A DNA stretch of 64,000 nucleotides from Amycolatopsis rubida (lineage in GTDB: Bacteria > Actinomycetota > Actinomycetes > Mycobacteriales > Pseudonocardiaceae): assembly GCF_900115345.1 (NCBI RefSeq), contig NZ_FOWC01000018.1:102021-166020 (forward strand). Reading direction: 5' to 3'. A program made the position numbers and the translations under genes. Shown piece by piece: positions 59,349-64,000 of the stretch (positions within the stretch are counted from its first letter, which is position 1; every line of letters begins with the position of its first letter). The notes under the pieces were generated by a model. The model did no database searches and was not told the origin of the DNA. It worked only from the letters and a program-made list of their open reading frames with translations.

Positions 59349-59959
59349 ACAGACACCTTCGCAGATTCCTCCCGGGTCGCGCGGCGGCGCTCGAGCGACG
59401 CGCGCAATGCCGAGCGGCCGCGGTGGATGCGGCTGCGCACGGTGCCGAGCTTGACGCCCAGCGTCGCGCCGATCTCCTCGTACGACAGTCCTTCGACGTC
59501 GCACAGCACGACCGCGGCCCGGAACTCCGGGGGCAGCTCGTCGAGCGCCTCCTGGAGGTCCGGGTCCAGGTGGGTGTCGCTGTAGTGCTGCTCGGGGCTC
59601 GGGTCGTCGCCGACGATCCGGTCGGTGTCCTCGGGCAGTCCCTCCATGCGCACGCGCGAGCGGCGGCGCGCCATGTCGAGGAACAGGTTCGTGGTGATCC
59701 GGTGCAGCCAGCCCTCGAAAGTGCCGGGCTTGTAGGACGCGAGCGACCGGAAGACGCGGATGAACGTCTCCTGGGTCAGGTCCTCGGCGTCGTGCGTGTT
59801 GCCGGTGAGGCGGTAGGCGAGCCGGTACACGCGGTCGGCGTGTTCGCGCACGACCTCGTCCCACGAGGGCGGCGTCCAAGCCGACTCGGCTGCGTCCACG
59901 GTCACCGGAGCGGCTTCCGGCAGTTCGGCGTTCTGCATCAGGGGAGCAGGCACCTCCAT
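59345..59959 (-). CDS. sigE: ECF RNA polymerase sigma factor SigE
   Basis: 204 residues from the ATG at 59959, with GAGGAG nine bases upstream. Region 2: EHADRVYRLAYRLTGNTHDAEDLTQETFI, then FEGWLHRITTNLFLD. Region 4: LPPEFRAAVVLCDVEGLSYEEIG and VKLGTVRSRIHRGRSALR. ECF type without region 3. Followed by its anti-sigma gene with overlapping codons. A sequence resembling its own promoter type lies just upstream (59985-60013), suggesting autoregulation under envelope stress. Confidence 0.93.
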   Translation of the reverse strand: MEVPAPLMQNAELPEAAPVTVDAAESAWTPPSWDEVVREHADRVYRLAYRLTGNTHDAEDLTQETFIRVFRSLASYKPGTFEGWLHRITTNLFLDMARRRSRVRMEGLPEDTDRIVGDDPSPEQHYSDTHLDPDLQEALDELPPEFRAAVVLCDVEGLSYEEIGATLGVKLGTVRSRIHRGRSALRASLERRRATREESAKVSV

Positions 59960-59984
59960 CTGGGTCAACTCCTCTTCACCTCTG

Positions 59985-60013
59985 CCAACGCGGGCCGGGC
60001 ACACGGTGTTCCC
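59985..60013 (-). promoter_or_regulatory. candidate SigE-type autoregulatory promoter
   Basis: Leftward: GGGAAC (60008-60013), 18-bp spacer, GTTGG (59985-59989), fitting the ECF SigE/SigH-like GGAAC...GTT pattern. A start about 59978 would leave a 20-nt leader with the ribosome site and the ATG at 59959. This is inferred by pattern only. Confidence 0.45.
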
Positions 60014-60193
60014 GTGTGGTTGAGACTCAGTCTGCCGAGCTTCCTTATGGAACTCATGAGACCGATCTGAGAGCAGCCTGAGAAGTTGGCGGACGAGGGC
60101 CTTTCCAGGGTTTTCGCGGGCTTTCCCGGGGCCGGAGGTCGCTTACCAGGGAGCCTTCGCTGATTTATCGACAACCAGCGCTAACCTTCGCGC

Positions 60194-60850
60194 GTGAGTT
60201 CGGGGACAGAGGCGGCGGCCGAGACCGGGGCGGTCGGCGCCGAGCAGGTCGACGGGTACCTGCCCGACGACGACGTGCTGACCGCGGCGCGGCTGCGCGC
60301 GGTCGACCTCGGTTGCGCCCCGCTGGCCCCCGGAGCAGGCACGACGCTGCGGTTTCTCGCCGCGACGGTCGCCGCGCGGGCGGTCGTGGAGGTCGGCACC
60401 GGCTCCGGCGTGAGCGGGCTGTACCTGCTGCGCGGGATGGCCGTCGACGGCGTGCTGACCTCGATCGACGTCGAACCGGAGTACCAGCGCGCAGCGCGCA
60501 AGACCTTCCTCGAAGCGGGCTATCCGCCGGGCCGGATGCGGCTCATCGTCGGCCGCGCGCTGGACGTGCTGCCCCGGCTCACGCCGGGCGGCTACGACCT
60601 GGTGTTCGTCGACGCCGCGCGGATCGAGTACCCCGGCTACTACGAGCAGGGCGTGGCCCTGCTGCGCCGCGGCGGGGTGATCGTGTTCCACCAGGTCCTG
60701 GCGGGCGGGCGGCTCACCGACCCGGCCCGGCGCGACCCGGAGACGATGGCCTTGCGCGAGGTCGCGCGAGCGGTCCGCGAGGACGGTCGGCTGATCCCGG
60801 CGCTGCTGCCGGTCGGCGGCGGGCTGCTGGTGGCCACGGCGTGCTCGTGA
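60194..60850 (+). CDS. O-methyltransferase (Rv1220c-like)
   Basis: 218 residues from a GTG. SAM-binding motif VVEVGTGSGVSGLYLL near 66-81, then TSIDVEPEYQ (acidic loop), GYDLVFVDAARIEYPGYY and GGVIVFHQVLAGG. This is the class I, CaffeoylCoA-OMT-like set; divalent-metal dependence is typical. The target is unknown. Divergent from sigE as in mycobacteria. Its TGA lies in the left arm of the hairpin at 60845. Confidence 0.9.
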   Translation: MSSGTEAAAETGAVGAEQVDGYLPDDDVLTAARLRAVDLGCAPLAPGAGTTLRFLAATVAARAVVEVGTGSGVSGLYLLRGMAVDGVLTSIDVEPEYQRAARKTFLEAGYPPGRMRLIVGRALDVLPRLTPGGYDLVFVDAARIEYPGYYEQGVALLRRGGVIVFHQVLAGGRLTDPARRDPETMALREVARAVREDGRLIPALLPVGGGLLVATACS

Positions 60851-60888
60851 GCGGCAATCACGGTTAGAACCGCGATCAGCACTCACGA
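60845..60888. terminator. hairpin family B, copy 6, containing stop codons of both flanking genes
   Basis: Left arm TCGTGAGCGGCAATC pairs imperfectly with the right arm; the ends TCGTGAG/CTCACGA and centre GGTTAGAACC are intact. The left TGA (60848-60850) ends the methyltransferase and the complementary right TGA (60883-60885) ends the MFS gene. Confidence 0.78.
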
Positions 60889-62073
60889 CCCCACCAACAC
60901 CCGCTTCTCGCTCCGCACCCGCGTGCCCACCCGCACTGCCGCCACAGCCAGCCCCAGCCACACCACGACAGCCACGATCAACCAGCTCCACCCAGCCGAC
61001 CCGTAGACCACACTGCCGACCCCGCCGCCGACGCTGCTGCCCAGGTAGTACATGAGCATGTACAGCCCGCCAACCTGGCCGCGCGCGTTCTCCGGTGCCT
61101 CAGCCGCGGCCCAACTGTTCGCGATCGAATGCGCGGCGAAGAACGCCGTCGTCAGCACCAGAAAACCGACGACGATCAGCGGCAGCGAATCCGGGATCGT
61201 CAGCAGCGCACCGATCGCGGTCAGCAGCAGCACGCCGACCAGCGCCTGCCGACGCCCGATCCGCGCGGACAGCCGGTTAGCCGTGGCCGAGGAAACCGAA
61301 CCCAGCGCGTACGACACGAACACCAACGACGCGATGGCCGGCGACAGGTTCAGCGGCTCGCCGGTCAGCCGGAACCCGGCCGCGTTGTACAGCGCGACGA
61401 ACGCGCCCATGGCCAGCAGCGCGACGGCGTACTGCGCGAGCAACACCGGCCGCCGCACCGCGGAAAGCAGTCCGACGCCGATGTCACGAAGGCCTTGCCG
61501 CTCCCCCGTCCGGACCGGCGAAGGCGGCAGCATCACCACGGTCACGACCGCGCAGACCAGCGAAATCCCGGCCACCACGTACAGCGCGCCCCGCCAGCCG
61601 AACGGACCGGCGGTGAACCCGGTGGCCAATCGGCCGGTCATGCCGCCGATGGTGTTGCCCGCGATCATCGCCCCGACCGCGGCCGCGACGCCGGTCTTCC
61701 CGAGCCGTTCCACCAGATAAGCCGTGGCCACGCCGGGGAATCCGGCGATCGCCACGCCCTGCACCGCGCGCAGCACCAGCAGCAGCGAGTAGTTCGGCAT
61801 CAGCGGCAGCAGAAGCCCGAGCACCGAGGAGAGCACGACGGACGCGATGATCACTGGCCGCCGTCCGATCGCCTCGGACAGCGCGGCGATAGGCAGCACG
61901 GAAATCGCGAGCGCGCCGGTCGCCACGCTCACCGCGAGCGCCGCGCCGCCGGGGTCGAGGTGGTACTGGCCGGCGAGCTGCGGCAGGACCGCCTGCGGGG
62001 CGTAGAGCAGGGCGAACGACGTGAAACCCGCGGCGGCGACCGCGACCTTGACCCGGCGGGCGGAGGAAAGCAT
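60883..62073 (-). CDS. MFS transporter (YnfM-like)
   Basis: 396 residues with twelve hydrophobic helices. MFS signatures: ALSEAIGRRPVIIASVV near 65-80 (loop 2-3), VEVRGVAIAGFPGVATAYLVER-type region in helix 4, and RLSARIGRRQALVGV in the second half. It is an exporter-like drug:H+ antiporter family member. Divergent from a LysR gene, which is the usual pair with YnfM-type transporters. The substrate is unknown. Confidence 0.88.
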   Translation of the reverse strand: MLSSARRVKVAVAAAGFTSFALLYAPQAVLPQLAGQYHLDPGGAALAVSVATGALAISVLPIAALSEAIGRRPVIIASVVLSSVLGLLLPLMPNYSLLLVLRAVQGVAIAGFPGVATAYLVERLGKTGVAAAVGAMIAGNTIGGMTGRLATGFTAGPFGWRGALYVVAGISLVCAVVTVVMLPPSPVRTGERQGLRDIGVGLLSAVRRPVLLAQYAVALLAMGAFVALYNAAGFRLTGEPLNLSPAIASLVFVSYALGSVSSATANRLSARIGRRQALVGVLLLTAIGALLTIPDSLPLIVVGFLVLTTAFFAAHSIANSWAAAEAPENARGQVGGLYMLMYYLGSSVGGGVGSVVYGSAGWSWLIVAVVVWLGLAVAAVRVGTRVRSEKRVLVGS

Positions 62074-62136
62074 GACCGTGAAAGTAAGCTTCGCTAATCA
62101 ATACGTCCAATACACATATCTGCCATTATTCATACT
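62074..62136. promoter_or_regulatory. AT-rich divergent promoter between MFS and LysR genes
   Basis: 63 bp, visibly richer in A/T than the surroundings (AATCAATACGTCC, ATACACATATCTGCC). It should hold both promoters and the LysR binding site; T-N11-A motifs are present but too frequent to single one out. Confidence 0.45.
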
Positions 62137-63033
62137 ATGCCGAATGAGAGCCTTACCGCGCAGCTCGTCCCGCACCTGTGTTTGCTGGCCACGCTGCGAA
62201 GCACCGGAAACGTCACTCGCACGGCCGAGATCCTCGGCGTGCCGCAACCCACAGTCAGCAGGCGGCTGGCCGCGCTCGGACAGGCCCTCGGCGCGCCGCT
62301 GACCGTGCCCGACGGCCGGGGCGTCCGGCTCACCCGCGCCGCCGAACTCCTGGCCGACGCGGCGGAACGCGCACTGCCCGTGGTCGACGCCGGGGTCCGC
62401 CTCGCGCGCGAGGAGATCGAACCGGCGAGCGGCCGCGTCGTGCTCGGATTTCTGCACCTGCTCGGCCGGTCGCTGGTGCCGGAATTGCTGCGCACGTATC
62501 GCGAACAGGCCCCGTGCGCGCGGTTTTCCCTCGTGCAGGGGTCGCTGCGGGACATGGTCGACCGGCTCGTGTCCGGGGAACTCGATCTCGCCCTGCTCGC
62601 CCCGGTCGTCGAGGACGAACGACTGGAGACCGTCGTCCTCGACCGGCAGCCGATCCATCTGTCGGTCCCGGCCGGGCACCGGCTGGCCGCACGGCGCAGC
62701 GTGCGCGTCGCGGAGCTGGCCGACGAGCCGTTCGTGCTGCTGGAACCCGGCTACGGCCTGCGCCGGATCACCGACGACCTCTGCGCCGCCGCCGGTTTCA
62801 CGCCGAAGGTCGCCTTCGAGGGCCAGGAATCCGACACCGTCCGCGGACTCGTCGGGGCCGGCCTGGGCGTCGCGCTCCTGCCGCGCTTCGAACCCGGTTC
62901 CCCGGCCGGGGTCGCGGAGGTGCCGCTGCACCCGCCGGTCCACCGGACGATCGGGATGGCCTGGCGCGCCGGGGAGCCGCTTTCGCCCGCCGTTCAAGCG
63001 TTCCGGGACCACGTGCTCGGCCGGACGGACTAG
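62137..63033 (+). CDS. LysR-family transcriptional regulator
   Basis: 298 residues. N-terminal HTH: LATLRSTGNVTRTAEILGVPQPTVSRRLAAL (residues 15-45, written here in two runs: LATLRSTGNVTRTAEIL and GVPQPTVSRRLAAL), then a linker helix. The C-terminal periplasmic-binding-like domain follows (LVSGELDLALLAPV; FVLLEPGYGLRRI). Typical length. It probably controls the divergent MFS gene. Confidence 0.9.
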   Translation: MPNESLTAQLVPHLCLLATLRSTGNVTRTAEILGVPQPTVSRRLAALGQALGAPLTVPDGRGVRLTRAAELLADAAERALPVVDAGVRLAREEIEPASGRVVLGFLHLLGRSLVPELLRTYREQAPCARFSLVQGSLRDMVDRLVSGELDLALLAPVVEDERLETVVLDRQPIHLSVPAGHRLAARRSVRVAELADEPFVLLEPGYGLRRITDDLCAAAGFTPKVAFEGQESDTVRGLVGAGLGVALLPRFEPGSPAGVAEVPLHPPVHRTIGMAWRAGEPLSPAVQAFRDHVLGRTD

Positions 63034-63073
63034 CGGCCAGGGTGGTATTTGTATCCCGGTACCGTGCTAGCGT

Positions 63074-63095
63074 TTCCGGTATAGAAATACCGGAA
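63074..63095. promoter_or_regulatory. probable operator upstream of map
   Basis: Palindrome TTCCGGTAT-N4-ATACCGGAA with perfect 9-bp arms, 20 bp before the map start. It is likely a repressor site; the regulator is not identified. Housekeeping map genes rarely need one. Confidence 0.5.
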
Positions 63096-63115
63096 CCTGA
63101 GGACGCGAGGTAGTC

Positions 63116-63904
63116 GTGATCGAGCTGAAGACGCCTGCGGAGATCGACCGCATGCACGTGACCGGGCGGTTCATCGCCGAGGTGCTGACCGAGGTCGGCA
63201 AACTCGCCGACGTCGGCGTCAACCTGATGGACCTTGAGCACCACGTGCGCGGCATGATCAAGCGGCGCGGGGCCGTCTCGTGCTACTGGGATTACGCGCC
63301 GTCGTTCGGTGAAGGCCCGTTCCGCAACGTCATCTGCCTGTCGGTCAACGACGCCGTCCTGCACGGCCTGCCGCACGACTACACCCTCCGTGACGGTGAC
63401 GTGCTCACCGCGGACATCGCGGTGACGATCGACGGCTGGGCGGCCGACTCCGCGCGCACGGTCATCGTCGGCACGCCCGCCGAAGCGGACCAGCGGATCA
63501 TCCGGGCCACCGAGGAAGCGCTGGAAGCCGCCATCGAGGCGTCCCGGGCAGGCAACCGGCTCGGCGACATCTCGGCCGCGATCGAGGCAGTCGCGACCGG
63601 CTACGGCTACCCGGTCAACACCGAGTTCGGCGGCCACGGCATCGGCCGCACCATGCACGGCGAACCGCACGTGTCCAACCGCGGCAAGGCAGGCCGCGGC
63701 AGGAAACTCCGGCCCGGCCTGACGCTCGCGCTGGAACCGTGGCTGGCGCGCACGACGGACAAGATCGTCTACGACCCGGACGGCTGGACCATCCGTTCCG
63801 CGGACGGCTCGCGCACCGCGCATTCGGAGCACACGGTGGCGATCACCGACGGGGACCCGATCGTGCTGACCCGTCGCGAAGAAGAGCTGGCGGGGAAGAA
63901 CTAG
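63116..63904 (+). CDS. map: methionine aminopeptidase, type I
   Basis: 262 residues from a GTG with GCGAGG upstream. Dinuclear metal ligands in order: Asp in LTADIAVTIDGWAADSA (two D), His in GHGIGRTMHGEPH, Glu in LALEPW, Glu in HSEHTVAIT. It removes N-terminal methionine from nascent proteins. The N-terminus lacks the zinc-finger extension, so it is the short bacterial form. A second map gene is likely elsewhere, since this one appears regulated by an operator. Confidence 0.93.
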   Translation: MIELKTPAEIDRMHVTGRFIAEVLTEVGKLADVGVNLMDLEHHVRGMIKRRGAVSCYWDYAPSFGEGPFRNVICLSVNDAVLHGLPHDYTLRDGDVLTADIAVTIDGWAADSARTVIVGTPAEADQRIIRATEEALEAAIEASRAGNRLGDISAAIEAVATGYGYPVNTEFGGHGIGRTMHGEPHVSNRGKAGRGRKLRPGLTLALEPWLARTTDKIVYDPDGWTIRSADGSRTAHSEHTVAITDGDPIVLTRREEELAGKN

Positions 63905-64000
63905 CTGTTGCGGGTCATGACGTTGGTGACGCTGGCCAGGGTCTGAGACGAGGGACGGGTCTTTCAGCGGCAGGATGAGAAGTGCGACCAACTCGTCCTC
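63902..64000 (-). other. unassigned right edge, possibly the end of a leftward gene with a frameshift
   Basis: Leftward, frame 1 from base 64000 reads EDELVALLILPLKDPS and then loses its protein-like look. A second frame, one base later, gives SSQTLASVTNVMTRNS and a TAG at 63902. One extra C in the CCC near 63955 would explain both. Only 99 bp are visible, so this is weak. Confidence 0.25.

Overview
The window is very GC-rich, with strong G/C bias at third codon positions, many GTG starts and ATGA/GTGA stop-start overlaps. It fits a Pseudonocardiaceae actinomycete; Amycolatopsis is my best guess from overall gene style, not from a marker gene. I see no transposase, integrase, CRISPR array, rRNA or tRNA. 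About 60 protein genes fill most of the sequence.

Layout. (a) 1-5 kb: the end of a siderophore-interacting protein, a HemD-type protein, a WYL regulator with a palindromic operator facing a DUF3224 gene, a winged-helix protein and a cyclase-like protein. (b) 5-14.5 kb: one leftward nitrate/nitrite assimilation operon, nasC-nasB-narK-nirB-nirD-nnaR plus a sulfatase-modifying-factor-like gene, with a possible GlnR site upstream. (c) 14.5-31 kb: a block whose gene content resembles the Mycobacterium tuberculosis Rv3205c-Rv3212 neighbourhood (TIGR02569-like, moeZ, DUF3152, TetR, DUF3107, ferritin-like, rhlE, membrane beta-propeller-like protein), interrupted by accessory genes: an ORC/CDC6-like ATPase, two hydrolases, and an AurF-like diiron protein with a TetR regulator and DUF4873. 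(d) 30.7-37.6 kb: a repeat-rich membrane protein, RecB-type nuclease, MarC, PHP phosphoesterase, PH-domain protein, Nudix, DUF2332 and MaoC. (e) 37.8-60.9 kb: a second block matching the mycobacterial Rv1239c-Rv1220c neighbourhood (corA, sugCBA-lpqY, stress protein, MgtE-N/CBS protein, DUF1003, mrp, tatB, htrA, rseA, sigE, O-methyltransferase), with small regulatory-looking genes inserted. (f) 60.9-64 kb: MFS exporter, LysR regulator, methionine aminopeptidase and an unassigned edge.

Most unusual features. First, a 43-codon proline-rich leader ORF with a perfect ribosome-binding site lies upstream of corA. Second, several families of long, nearly perfect intergenic hairpins are present. One family (six copies) sits at gene ends and in three places supplies the stop codon itself. 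Another (three copies) shows compensatory base changes. Third, a 38-bp tandem duplication creates two 13-codon ORFs chained by ATGA overlaps between two genes. Fourth, two adjacent 19-bp palindromes precede a ClpX-type zinc-finger gene. Fifth, a solitary ORC/CDC6-like ATPase interrupts a conserved block. Sixth, a 78-bp in-frame tandem repeat lies in a membrane protein gene.

How genes work together. The nitrate operon imports nitrate (NarK), reduces it to nitrite (NasC/NasB) and then to ammonium (NirB/NirD, a sirohaem enzyme), probably under GlnR and NnaR. LpqY-SugABC would import a disaccharide such as trehalose. SigE, RseA, HtrA and TatB form an envelope-stress and export group. All functional statements come from sequence recognition by eye; no database search was run.
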